From: DATDUW01 sp035290185
GTDB lineage: Bacteria > Patescibacteriota > Patescibacteriia > UBA9934 > GWF2-40-263
NCBI GenBank assembly: GCA_035290185.1
Contig: DATDUW010000010.1
Location: 1 to 24,787 of the forward strand
Direction of reading: 5' to 3'
Length of the DNA stretch: 24,787 nt
The notes beneath the pieces were generated by a model. The model did not search any database. It saw nothing but the letters and a program-made list of their open reading frames with translations, and was not told where the DNA came from. Both the position numbers and the translations under genes were made by a program. This document shows positions 7,458 to 15,054 of this stretch, in pieces; positions within the stretch are counted from its first letter, which is position 1; each line of letters begins with the position of its first letter.

Positions 7458-7487
7458 AGAATAACGTGATTGTCCGTGGATTGTCAA
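7458..7487 (-). promoter_or_regulatory. tig operon promoter
   Basis: On the minus strand a perfect TTGACA (plus 7482-7487), an 18-bp spacer and TATTCT (plus 7458-7463) give a transcript start about 27 bases before the tig ATG. The same TATTCT -10 hexamer appears before the TrmB-like gene and before the putative small RNA. Confidence 0.65.
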
Positions 7488-7512
7488 AATTTCGAATTTT
7501 TCTTTTGAAACG

Positions 7513-8292
7513 TTAAATCATTGGCTGTGATCGTTCCCAAATAAGCGCATGCATGGTGCGCATCATATTCGCAATGTCCTTGTTTTCCACGATCGTGGAC
7601 GTCAGACGGCCTTCTTTGAGCGAGTGTAGAGCCACAGAATCATTCCAAACGAAGAGAGCTGCGTTCCAGGAATATTCTTTTGGGATGAGGCGAACTTCGA
7701 CGTTGTAGGGGTTTCGTTGTTTGTGAATCCGTTCGGCAATTTCGCTGGGTGGAAAAAGGAGTTTGGTGTGGATGCCGTGCTTGGCGCGTTTTTCAAAATA
7801 GGTTTTAAGGTTTTCTTCCCCAACCGCTTTTTCGAAGATAGGGACGTAGCTGAAAACCAACACGTCGCTTTTGGCCCGGTATGTTTCTTCGAACATGACA
7901 TGGAATCCCTGCGTTCCTTCGTAAAAGCGGACCGTGGGAAAATAACGGTCCGTAGATTGAAATTTTTCTAAAAGCTCTACGACACCTTCCAGGCCTTCCG
8001 TCATCCGTTCCACCTCGGCTTTTTTGGCTTCGGCCAGCCGCCGCAAGGTTTTGGGATCCGAAGCCACAACCAACCGACGTTTCCCCTTTCGGCTTTCAAA
8101 CAGAAATCCTTTTTCAATCAGTCGTTCGACCGCACTGTGGACCGTGACGCGGTTGAGGCGGTTCATTTTTGCCAATTCCTGAACCGTTGAAGGACCGAGT
8201 TGAAGGGAAAGAAGGTAAATTTTTGCATCCGTATCGCCCAACCCAAAGGCTTTTAATTGTTTTTCAATAGGTCGAACCTCATTTTGTTTCAT
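7513..8292 (-). CDS. TrmB-family transcriptional regulator
   Basis: From ATG 8292 the product is 259 aa. Residues about 10-75 form a winged helix-turn-helix typical of TrmB-like regulators: LKAFGLGDTDAKIYLLSLQLG, then TVQELAKMNRLNRVTVHSAVERLIEKGF. A short coiled-coil (AEAKKAEVERMTEGLEGVVELLEKF) leads into a C-terminal phospholipase-D-like sensor fold (VLVFSYVPIFEK, GIHTKLLFPPSE, WNAALFVWNDSVALHSL) with no HKD catalytic motif. An in-frame ATG at 8316 is excluded because it would precede the likely transcript start. The gene is divergent from a receiver-like protein; regulating that neighbour or itself is plausible but inferred. The ligand is unknown. Confidence 0.85.
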   Translation of the reverse strand: MKQNEVRPIEKQLKAFGLGDTDAKIYLLSLQLGPSTVQELAKMNRLNRVTVHSAVERLIEKGFLFESRKGKRRLVVASDPKTLRRLAEAKKAEVERMTEGLEGVVELLEKFQSTDRYFPTVRFYEGTQGFHVMFEETYRAKSDVLVFSYVPIFEKAVGEENLKTYFEKRAKHGIHTKLLFPPSEIAERIHKQRNPYNVEVRLIPKEYSWNAALFVWNDSVALHSLKEGRLTSTIVENKDIANMMRTMHALIWERSQPMI

Positions 8293-8321
8293 AAAATGTA
8301 GACTTACTTTCAACAAAAAAT

Positions 8322-8350
8322 AGAATAGCAGGAACTTAGCTTAATGTAAA
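8322..8350 (-). promoter_or_regulatory. Promoter of the TrmB-like gene
   Basis: On the minus strand TTTACA (plus 8345-8350), 17 bp, TATTCT (plus 8322-8327), with a predicted start near 8315. An AT-rich repeat-like tract (variants of TTTAAG/TTTAAAG, about 8370-8385) lies just upstream and could bind a regulator. Confidence 0.55.
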
Positions 8351-8401
8351 TACTAAACAAATCTTTATTTAAGTTTAAAGTTAAATTTTGTTATGCTTAT
8401 A

Positions 8402-8430
8402 TTGACAAAAATTTTCTTTTGGTGTATGTT
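8402..8430 (+). promoter_or_regulatory. Promoter of the receiver-like gene
   Basis: A perfect TTGACA at 8402-8407, a 17-bp spacer and TATGTT at 8425-8430 predict a start near 8437. That leaves a leader of about 90 bases before the ATG at 8529. Confidence 0.7.
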
Positions 8431-8435
8431 GTAGG

Positions 8436-8449
8436 TGTTTGATCAAACA
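8436..8449. promoter_or_regulatory. 14-bp perfect palindrome at the predicted transcript start
   Basis: TGTTTGATCAAACA is perfectly self-complementary and covers the predicted +1 of the receiver-like gene, where a bound dimer would block initiation. It is a good operator candidate. The binding protein is unknown; the divergent TrmB-like regulator is the obvious suspect. Confidence 0.5.
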
Positions 8450-8462
8450 AAATCGTTCTTTC

Positions 8463-8511
8463 ATTGTCATTCTGAGGGAGCACAGAAATCGTGGCGACCG
8501 AAGAATCTCTT
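8463..8511 (+). repeat. Dispersed-repeat-like sequence in a leader
   Basis: The stretch opens with GTCATTCTGAGGGAGC and closes with GCGACCGAAGAATCTC. It resembles the GTCATTCTGAG...GAAGAATCT intergenic repeats I know from many bacterial genomes. Only one copy is visible, and it lies in the untranslated leader of the receiver-like gene. Repeat status is from memory of the pattern, not from a second copy here. Confidence 0.4.
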
Positions 8512-8528
8512 GAAGAAAGGAAAGGACC

Positions 8529-9158
8529 ATGAAGGTTTTGGTTGTTGAGGATCAAGAGGCGTTTGCTTCTGTTGCAAGGAAGTATGCCGAACGGGACTTG
8601 AAATGCGAGGTCGTTTTTGTTTCCACGAAAGCGGAAGCAGAAGAGGTTCTTCAGGGTGGAGAAATCGGTGGGGTGATTCTTGATGTTTTCTTTCCAGCCA
8701 CTGAAGGAGGAGAGCCTGACTGGCACAACGCGATTATTCTTGCGTTGTTGTTGAAAGAAAAAGGGATCCCTACGGTTTTTTGTACGTCGGGGAACCATCA
8801 TGGTGAGAAATATAGAGAGTTTCTTAAAGAAAAGAAAAAAGGGTTGTTGTACGACGGGTTCCCTGTGGCCGAGGTTTGTTGTGATCACAAAAACCATAAA
8901 GAAATGGCTAAACCATGGGAAGCCGCATTCAGACTCCTTTTTTTGAAGGTAGAAGGAATGAATTCGTTCGATTACCCGTATGGGGACAATGGGACAGCGA
9001 CAGACATTCTTCGGGAAACCGAAGAAACGGATGACCGAATGTACAAAGTTTTCAAAAAATACGGGGCCAAGAGGGATTGGAGGGGATATTACCTTTTGGA
9101 TGATAACTGGGAACTTTGTCTTGTTCCTCGACAATGGGATCCGGACTTTGATTTTTGA
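8529..9158 (+). CDS. Receiver-domain-like protein, stand-alone
   Basis: The product is 209 aa. The first ~90 residues look like a response-regulator receiver: MKVLVVEDQE supplies the acidic pair E7/D8, ILDVFFP supplies the candidate phosphorylation site D52, and VFCTSG supplies T86/S87. The usual conserved Lys after the fifth strand is not clear. Insertions around 57-66 (ATEGGEPDWHN) and 88-130, the latter with CCDHKNHKEM, are atypical. The C-terminal ~80 residues are not a recognisable output domain and end in an aromatic, acidic tail, DPDFDF. The start is supported by a Shine-Dalgarno-like AGGAAAGGA and a strong promoter. No histidine kinase is nearby, so signalling by phosphorylation is inferred. 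Confidence 0.7.
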   Translation: MKVLVVEDQEAFASVARKYAERDLKCEVVFVSTKAEAEEVLQGGEIGGVILDVFFPATEGGEPDWHNAIILALLLKEKGIPTVFCTSGNHHGEKYREFLKEKKKGLLYDGFPVAEVCCDHKNHKEMAKPWEAAFRLLFLKVEGMNSFDYPYGDNGTATDILRETEETDDRMYKVFKKYGAKRDWRGYYLLDDNWELCLVPRQWDPDFDF

Positions 9159-9169
9159 AGATTCTTGAA

Positions 9170-9212
9170 AACGTAAAGAGCGACCCCATACTCGGGGCCG
9201 CTCTTTGACGTT
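9170..9212. terminator. Bidirectional terminator between convergent genes
   Basis: AAAGAGCG (9175-9182) pairs with CGCTCTTT (9199-9206), extended outside by AACGT/ACGTT and inside by CCCC/GGGG. It lies 12 bases after the receiver-like gene and 8 bases from the end of hppA, and serves both. Confidence 0.75.
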
Positions 9213-9219
9213 TTGACGT

Positions 9220-11214
9220 TTACAGAATCATCCCGACGATGAGAAGGGCGATAATATTCAGAATTTTGATCATCGGGTTAATGGCCGGACCGGCGGTGTC
9301 CTTGTACGGATCACCGACCGTGTCGCCGGTTACTGCGGCCTGATGAGCAAAACTTCCCTTTCCGCCGTAGTTGCCGGCCTCAATAAATTTTTTGGCATTG
9401 TCCCAAGCACCACCGCCGGTTGTCATGGAAATAGCCACAAACAAACCTGTGATAATGGAACCAATGAGCATGGCTCCCAAGGCCGCTGGTCCAAGGATGA
9501 AACCGACGAGGATTGGGGCCACGACGGCAAGGAGGGCCGGTGTCACCATTTCATGAATGGCCGCTTTTGTGACGATGTCAACAGCCTTGCCATAATTCGG
9601 TTTGGCCGTTCCTTCCATGATGCCCTTGATTTCCCGGAATTGACGACGGACTTCTTCCACAACGCTTCCAGCCGCTTTTCCAACGGAAACCATCGCATAG
9701 GAACCGAAGAGATAGGTCACGAGTCCACCTAAGAATAGTCCAGCAATGACCTGTGGGTCTGCCAGATCGAAACGACCTGTAAATCCGCGTGCGGCTAGAG
9801 CATGGAGGTAGTCTCCGAAGAGGACGAGGGTGGCAAGGCCGGCAGAACCGATGGCGTAGGCTTTTGTGACAGCCTTCGTTGTGTTTCCAACCGCGTCGAG
9901 CGGATCGGTCACGTCGCGAACCTCTTTCGGGAGGTCGGCCATTTCGGCAATACCGCCCGCATTATCCGTGATGGGGCCAAAGGCATCGATGGCCACGATA
10001 ATTCCCGTAAGCGACAGCATGGCCATGGCCGCGATGGCAATCCCGTACAATTCACCAAGTGCATAGGCCGCCAGGATACCAACAACGATGGTAAGGACAG
10101 GCAAGGCTGTTGAGCGCATGGAAAGGCCGATGCCAGCGATAATGTTTGTTCCATGTCCGTTTTCAGATGCCGCGGCTAGTCCACGAACTGGTTTGTGGGC
10201 TGTACTCGTATAATATTCTGTAATGAGGATGAGGAGGCCGGTAATGACAAGACCCAAGAGGGCAGAGAGATAGATGGCTGTCGGGTTTATACCAGATACG
10301 TCCGCCAACATTCGTTGGGTAATTGGCCAGAAACCAATAGCCGCCAGGACGCCGGCAGCCACGAGTCCTTTATAAAGGGCTCCCATGATTTTTTTGGAAG
10401 GACCAAGTTTTACAAAAAACATGCCAATCACGGAAGCGAGGATGGAAACGCCACCAAGAGCCAATGGATAAAGAAGGATTTTTTCATTTCCTGGAAAGAG
10501 GAAGGATCCAAGCACCATGGCTGCCACGCAGGTCACAGCATAGGTTTCGAACAGGTCTGCGGCCATGCCAGCACAGTCGCCGACATTATCACCGACGTTG
10601 TCTGCAATCACAGCGGGGTTGCGAGGATCGTCTTCTGGAATACCGGCTTCAACCTTTCCGACCAAATCAGCTCCCACATCCGCTGCTTTTGTAAAGATAC
10701 CTCCGCCAAGCCTAGCAAAAACTGAAATGAGAGATCCGCCGAACGCGAGGCCAATGAGTCCATGTGTGTCGCGAGTGACAGCATAGTAGCCAGCTGTGGC
10801 CAAAAGTCCAAGTCCGACGACAAATAGGCCGGTGACCGACCCACCACGGAATGCCACGGTCAACGCCTTTTGCAAGCCCTGCTTCGCAGCTTCCGTTGTA
10901 CGCACGTTGGCGCGAACGGAAACGGACATGCCAATATAACCAGCCAATCCAGAGAAAAGGGCTCCCACGAGGAATCCAAAAGCCGTTTCCCAATCAAGGA
11001 TGAATCCCAGGAGAAGAAAAACAAGAACACCGATGGAGGTCACCACCTTGTATTGGCGTGCCATATAGGCGTTGGCACCTTCCTGAATAGCCAAGGAGAT
11101 CCCTTTCATTTTTCCGTCTCCGCTAGGAAGGCGAAGAATCCACCAAGAAAGAATCGCTCCGTAGAGAAGAGCCAAAAAACCCATTCCGATCGCGAAGATG
11201 AGTGCTATACTCAT
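9220..11214 (-). CDS. hppA: Membrane-bound proton-translocating pyrophosphatase
   Basis: This integral membrane pump hydrolyses pyrophosphate and exports H+. From ATG 11214 it is 664 aa with many hydrophobic helices; a longer frame to 11448 adds a basic, non-family tail and runs into rnhB, so it is rejected. Substrate-site motifs are present: DVGADLVGKVEAGIPEDDPRNP at 179-200 followed by DNVGDNVGD, plus DAFGPITDNAGGIAEM at about 410-425. The K+-dependence motif reads GNTTKAVT, with K447 and T450 at the positions (E. coli-independent numbering 460/463) that mark the K+-independent, H+-pumping subfamily. This suggests pyrophosphate is used for proton motive force in a low-energy metabolism. The gene is single and divergent from rnhB. 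Confidence 0.96.
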   Translation of the reverse strand: MSIALIFAIGMGFLALLYGAILSWWILRLPSGDGKMKGISLAIQEGANAYMARQYKVVTSIGVLVFLLLGFILDWETAFGFLVGALFSGLAGYIGMSVSVRANVRTTEAAKQGLQKALTVAFRGGSVTGLFVVGLGLLATAGYYAVTRDTHGLIGLAFGGSLISVFARLGGGIFTKAADVGADLVGKVEAGIPEDDPRNPAVIADNVGDNVGDCAGMAADLFETYAVTCVAAMVLGSFLFPGNEKILLYPLALGGVSILASVIGMFFVKLGPSKKIMGALYKGLVAAGVLAAIGFWPITQRMLADVSGINPTAIYLSALLGLVITGLLILITEYYTSTAHKPVRGLAAASENGHGTNIIAGIGLSMRSTALPVLTIVVGILAAYALGELYGIAIAAMAMLSLTGIIVAIDAFGPITDNAGGIAEMADLPKEVRDVTDPLDAVGNTTKAVTKAYAIGSAGLATLVLFGDYLHALAARGFTGRFDLADPQVIAGLFLGGLVTYLFGSYAMVSVGKAAGSVVEEVRRQFREIKGIMEGTAKPNYGKAVDIVTKAAIHEMVTPALLAVVAPILVGFILGPAALGAMLIGSIITGLFVAISMTTGGGAWDNAKKFIEAGNYGGKGSFAHQAAVTGDTVGDPYKDTAGPAINPMIKILNIIALLIVGMIL

Positions 11215-11253
11215 AAAGTAATAATGAGGAAAAAGAGGCTTTGAACGGCTGTT

Positions 11254-11282
11254 ATCATAGGTTTGTAAGGGAGAAATGTCAA
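11254..11282 (-). promoter_or_regulatory. hppA promoter
   Basis: On the minus strand a perfect TTGACA (plus 11277-11282), exactly 17 bp, and TATGAT (plus 11254-11259). The predicted start near 11247 gives a 33-base leader. The -35 hexamer overlaps the first codons of the annotated rnhB start. Confidence 0.72.
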
Positions 11283-11953
11283 TTTTTTTTGCTTCTTTCC
11301 CAAATTTTCTTATGCATTTTCCGAATTTACAAATAGAACGCCGTCTCAGAAAAGAGGGATATCGTCGAATCGTCGGTCTTGATGAAGTTGGGTGCGGATC
11401 ATTGGCTGGTCCGGTCATGGCTGGGGCCGTGGTTCTCCCCCTTTCCATCCGTCTGCCAGGCTTGCGGGACAGTAAACTCCTTTCTGTTTCTCAAAGGGAA
11501 AAAATGTCTGATTTGATCATCGAACGGTCGGAAGCGTGGGCTATCGGAGAGGCTTCTGTTGAAGAAATTTCTGAAATAGGCATCCGTCGAGCAACCTTTC
11601 TGGCCATGCGGCGGGCATTTGAACAAATAAGTGGAGTCGATTTCTTGCTCGTGGATGCCTGGCATATTCCGGACGTCTCTCTTCCACAGTGTGGAATTAT
11701 TCGCGGGGATCAGTCAGTCTGTTCCATTGCGGCCGCAAGTGTTGTGGCTAAAGTTGTACGAGATGATCGCCTGAGAGCATTGGCGAAAATATATCCGAAG
11801 TATGGGTTTGAAATTCACAAAGGTTATGCCACGGAAGCTCATCGAAAAGCCATTGAAGCACACGGTCCCTGCGCTATTCATCGAAAAACCTGGAAGCCAT
11901 TTAAACAAAGACAAACCGCTGTCATGTCAGAAAATTTTAACGTTTCTCATTGA
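11276..11953 (+). CDS. rnhB: Ribonuclease HII
   Basis: This enzyme removes RNA from RNA-DNA hybrids, including single ribonucleotides in DNA. At 225 aa it carries the four acidic catalytic residues: D36/E37 in GLDEVGCGSLAGPV (most homologues have DEAGRG, here DEVGCG), D127 in LLVDAW, and D145 in RGDQSVCSIAAASVVAKVVRD. The stretch IYPKYGFEIHKGYAT is family-typical. The ATG at 11276 follows GGGAG closely; an internal ATG at 11312 is an alternative that would free the hppA -35 box from coding sequence. The C-terminal 25 residues beyond HRKTWKPF look like a lineage-specific tail. Confidence 0.93.
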   Translation: MSIFFASFPNFLMHFPNLQIERRLRKEGYRRIVGLDEVGCGSLAGPVMAGAVVLPLSIRLPGLRDSKLLSVSQREKMSDLIIERSEAWAIGEASVEEISEIGIRRATFLAMRRAFEQISGVDFLLVDAWHIPDVSLPQCGIIRGDQSVCSIAAASVVAKVVRDDRLRALAKIYPKYGFEIHKGYATEAHRKAIEAHGPCAIHRKTWKPFKQRQTAVMSENFNVSH

Positions 11954-12050
11954 CGCGCCTCTTTTTTTTTCGTAAGGTGACAGTTGCTTTTGGTCAGAAA
12001 AGCAAGAAGACGTTTTTTTATTTTTAATTCCGAAGGCGGCCTTTCCTCCT

Positions 12051-13451
12051 TTGTGGCAGTTCTGGTTTTGGTGGAACAGCTTCTTAAGGAAATTTTGGAG
12101 GTTTTCTATTCGTCTTTGGATTCAACACGTCGTCATTCGTTGTCTTCTTGCCGGCTTGCGCGGACTTGTCCGATTCAAACAAGTTGGCGGTTCGGTTTTT
12201 TTCAAATTTTTTCGGTTGCTTGGCGCGGTTGCACAACGTTTCATCTTTTTATTTGGAACGCCAGTTTACCGTTTGATTTTGACATCCAAACGTTCGTTTG
12301 ATCACCTTTATTTACCGGCAAAGCACGCTCTTTTATATGCCGTATCAAACCGTTTCATTTTTCATATTGTGGCCGTAGGAATCGTGGCGGTTACCAGTGT
12401 CTTAAACGTTCAGGCGGCTTCCGATGGAATGGAACGATTTGGGGAAAAAAGCCTTTTGTTTCAATTTGTCGGATCAGAGGACTGGGAGACACTCGAAGAG
12501 GTTATTGCGCGACCGGCGGCTCTTCGATTGCCCGTCAGGCTCGCCTCTTCCGTTCTTTCTGAAGACGATTTTCAGGATATGGATTTTATTCAAGAGAAAG
12601 ATGTTGCAGGTGCTTTTGGTATGGATCCGCTTCTGTCAGATTCTGACGCTGTCGCACCTTTGTCAGCCCCTACCCGTTCCACAACGGAAATGTATGTCAT
12701 CCAAGAAGGAGATACCCTCCTTGCCGTGGCAGAACGGTTTGGTTTAAATCTGAGCACGGTCCTTTGGGCGAATCAACTCACGGCCAAGAGCGTCATTCGT
12801 CCAGGTCAATCCCTGTCAATTCCTCCGATTGACGGGATTCTTTATACTGTGAAAAAAGGAGATACGATCTCTGGTATTGCAAAGAAATATCAATCGAAAT
12901 CCGAAGAAATCATTCAATTTAATAGGCTTGCAAGCGCAGATGATCTCCATATCGGAGAACAGCTCATCCTTCCAGGGGGCGAACCGCCTCCGGTGGCTGT
13001 GCAACGGACGGCTTCCGTTGCAAAAATTTTTACAAACGGCTCTCCGTCTCCTTCTGCGGGGGGGTCCTCTCTTTCTTCGGCAAAGGCTGCCGCAGGCGGA
13101 TGGGTTTGGCCAACGGACTGGCATGTCATTACGCAGTATTACGGTTGGCGCCATACCGGATTGGATATTGACGGAGGAACCACGCAAAAGAATTATGCTT
13201 CCCGCGCCGGTATCGTGACCCGCGCCGGATGGTTTGGGGGATATGGTTTATGTGTGGATGTAGATCATGGCGATGGATTTGTGACGCGTTATGGTCACTT
13301 TGCAAAAATTTACGTACAGAACGGACAGCGCGTGGAAGCGGGGGAAGCCCTCGGAATCCTTGGAACAACAGGGCGATCTACAGGGACACACCTTCACTTT
13401 GAAATTATTGAAAATGGAAAGAGACGGAACCCGTTGGATTTTATTCGGTAG
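12051..13451 (+). CDS. Membrane-anchored LysM / M23 peptidase
   Basis: This is a cell-wall metallopeptidase of 466 aa. The basic, aromatic N-terminus (1-100) leads to a membrane segment at about 103-121 (FHIVAVGIVAVTSVL), perhaps cleaved after VQAA. After an acidic linker come two LysM peptidoglycan-binding domains: MYVIQEGDTLLAVAERFG, about 214-256, and LYTVKKGDTISGIAKKYQ, about 264-308. A Ser-rich linker follows, then a LytM/M23 domain with the zinc motif HTGLDID (about 368) and HLHFE (about 447). The core residues look intact, so it is probably active. The start is a GTG without Shine-Dalgarno, and the long N-terminus before the membrane helix is unusual, so the true start could lie further in. 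Confidence 0.88.
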   Translation: MWQFWFWWNSFLRKFWRFSIRLWIQHVVIRCLLAGLRGLVRFKQVGGSVFFKFFRLLGAVAQRFIFLFGTPVYRLILTSKRSFDHLYLPAKHALLYAVSNRFIFHIVAVGIVAVTSVLNVQAASDGMERFGEKSLLFQFVGSEDWETLEEVIARPAALRLPVRLASSVLSEDDFQDMDFIQEKDVAGAFGMDPLLSDSDAVAPLSAPTRSTTEMYVIQEGDTLLAVAERFGLNLSTVLWANQLTAKSVIRPGQSLSIPPIDGILYTVKKGDTISGIAKKYQSKSEEIIQFNRLASADDLHIGEQLILPGGEPPPVAVQRTASVAKIFTNGSPSPSAGGSSLSSAKAAAGGWVWPTDWHVITQYYGWRHTGLDIDGGTTQKNYASRAGIVTRAGWFGGYGLCVDVDHGDGFVTRYGHFAKIYVQNGQRVEAGEALGILGTTGRSTGTHLHFEIIENGKRRNPLDFIR

Positions 13452-13493
13452 GTTATTTTGATCCGACCATGCAACGAAAGGAAAGACCTGCTC

Positions 13494-15020
13494 TCATTCT
13501 CCTATGAAGGGAGACGGTCGATAACTTAGGGCTTCGGAGATGTGTTCTGGGAGAATCCGGTCAGAATCAGCCAGATCCGCGACGGTACGGGCAACTTTTA
13601 GGAGACGCGAAAAAGAGCGAGCTGACAAACGTAGACGGTCTGCAGCAGAACGCAGGATCGCTTCCCCGCTGGCATCCAAACCACAGAAGGTACGGAGGAG
13701 TGTTGGGGAAAGTTCCGCATTGCAGGAGAGGCCACTGGATTGCAAACGGGCAAGTTGGAGCGCACGTGCCGTTTCCACGCGTTTTTGGACGATAACAGAG
13801 GTCTCTCCTTCCTGCACCCCCATTAATTTTTCCGTTTCCACGCGCGGAACAGGAATGGTGAGGTCGATCCGGTCCAAAAGAGGGCCGGAAATTTTTTTGC
13901 GATACTTGGTCAAACGCATGGGGGAACAGGAACAAGCGGTACGAGGATCGCCGGCATAGCCGCAGGGGCATGGATTCATGGCGCCCACGAGCATGAACCG
14001 ACAGGGAAATTGAACGCTTCCCGCAGCCCTGGCAATGACAACAACCCCGTCTTCCATGGGTTGTCGGAGCTGTTCAAGGACATGACAATTGAATTCCGGA
14101 AGTTCATCCAGGAAAAGAACGCCGCGATGGGCTAAGGTTGTTTCTCCGGGACGCGGAACACTTCCGCCTCCCACGAGGGCGACCGCTGAACTTGAATGGT
14201 GTGGTGATCGAAACGGCCGTTCGTGCAGGATGCCATGTCCCATCGGGAGGTCGCCGGCAATCGAATGGATTTTAGTGACTTCCAGGGCTTCTTCTTGGGA
14301 AAGGGACGGAAGGATAGTGGAAAGGGTTCGAGCAAGCAAGGTTTTTCCGGATCCTGGAGGACCAAAAAGGAGGACGTTGTGTCCGCCGGCAGCGGCAATT
14401 TCCAATCCGCGTTTGGCGTGATTCTGGCCCCGTACGTCCGCAAAATCCGTACGAGCGATGGAGGAAGAAGTTGGGAGAGGTTGGGGGGATCCTTCCTTGA
14501 AAGAGGGGATTTGTGTGCGGAGGATTTCCAACGTCTCGGACAAGGAGGTGACTGGGATGGGATGAACACCTTCTACAAGGTCGGCTTCAGGGAGGTTTTC
14601 GCGTGGGAGAAATACATAGGGATAATGAAATTGTTTTGCGGCCAAAGCGGCTGCAAAGGCGCCGCGCACAGGCCGGATTTCTCCTTCCAAACCGAGTTCT
14701 CCTATAAAAATGCTTTTGGAAAAAAAATCTTTCCACGCTAACTCCTTTTCAGCCAAAAGCACGGCAAGAGCAATGGGAAGATCATAGAGCGGTCCTTGTT
14801 TTTTTAGGTCCGCTGGTGCCAGATTGACCGTAACCCGCCAACGGGGAAAGGATAGATTGGAGTGTTTGATGGCAGATCGAATACGGTCTCTGGATTCTTT
14901 GACGGCCGCATCTGGAAGTCCAACAATGTTAAAGGCGCCAAGACCGAAGGAAACATCCGCTTCAACGCAGACCAGAACGGTTTCCAGTCCAGAAATGGTA
15001 ACAGAGGAAATAGAAGGCAT
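13494..15020 (-). CDS. comM: YifB/ComM family Mg-chelatase-like AAA+ ATPase
   Basis: In naturally competent bacteria ComM is a hexameric helicase promoting branch migration during transformation. It is 508 aa. An N-terminal Lon-like domain (about 20-120; FNIVGLPDAAVKESRDR, VNLAPADLKKQG, YDLPIA) precedes the AAA+ core. Walker A is GPPGSGKT at 220-227, Walker B is VLFLDE at 301-306, and the insert RPFRSPHHSSS lies near 268. A Cys cluster NPCPCGYAGDPRTACSCS occurs around 350, and a C-terminal ChlI-type domain ends the protein. The ATG directly abuts the lspA terminator, whose 3' arm offers AGGGAG six bases ahead. Whether competence occurs here is unknown. Confidence 0.95.
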   Translation of the reverse strand: MPSISSVTISGLETVLVCVEADVSFGLGAFNIVGLPDAAVKESRDRIRSAIKHSNLSFPRWRVTVNLAPADLKKQGPLYDLPIALAVLLAEKELAWKDFFSKSIFIGELGLEGEIRPVRGAFAAALAAKQFHYPYVFLPRENLPEADLVEGVHPIPVTSLSETLEILRTQIPSFKEGSPQPLPTSSSIARTDFADVRGQNHAKRGLEIAAAGGHNVLLFGPPGSGKTLLARTLSTILPSLSQEEALEVTKIHSIAGDLPMGHGILHERPFRSPHHSSSAVALVGGGSVPRPGETTLAHRGVLFLDELPEFNCHVLEQLRQPMEDGVVVIARAAGSVQFPCRFMLVGAMNPCPCGYAGDPRTACSCSPMRLTKYRKKISGPLLDRIDLTIPVPRVETEKLMGVQEGETSVIVQKRVETARALQLARLQSSGLSCNAELSPTLLRTFCGLDASGEAILRSAADRLRLSARSFSRLLKVARTVADLADSDRILPEHISEALSYRPSPFIGE

Positions 15021-15051
15021 AAAAAACTCCCTAAAAGATAGGGAGTTTTTT
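15021..15051 (-). terminator. lspA terminator whose 3' arm is the comM ribosome-binding site
   Basis: On the minus strand AAAAAACTCCCTA, a short loop, then TAGGGAGTTTTTT forms a near-perfect stem and U-tract. It starts 4 bases after the lspA stop and ends right at the comM ATG. AGGGAG in the 3' arm is ideally spaced (6 bases) as the comM Shine-Dalgarno, so folding would both terminate transcription and hide the ribosome-binding site. Confidence 0.8.
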
Positions 15052-15054
15052 GAT

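Noticed and set aside
8397..9134. Minus-strand open frame of 245 codons over the receiver-like gene
   Set aside because: It has no domain or ribosome-binding site, and the plus-strand gene has a promoter, Shine-Dalgarno and terminator.
11215..11448. N-terminal extension of the pyrophosphatase
   Set aside because: The extra 78 residues are basic, unlike the family, cross the promoter and overlap rnhB. The family-like start is at 11214.
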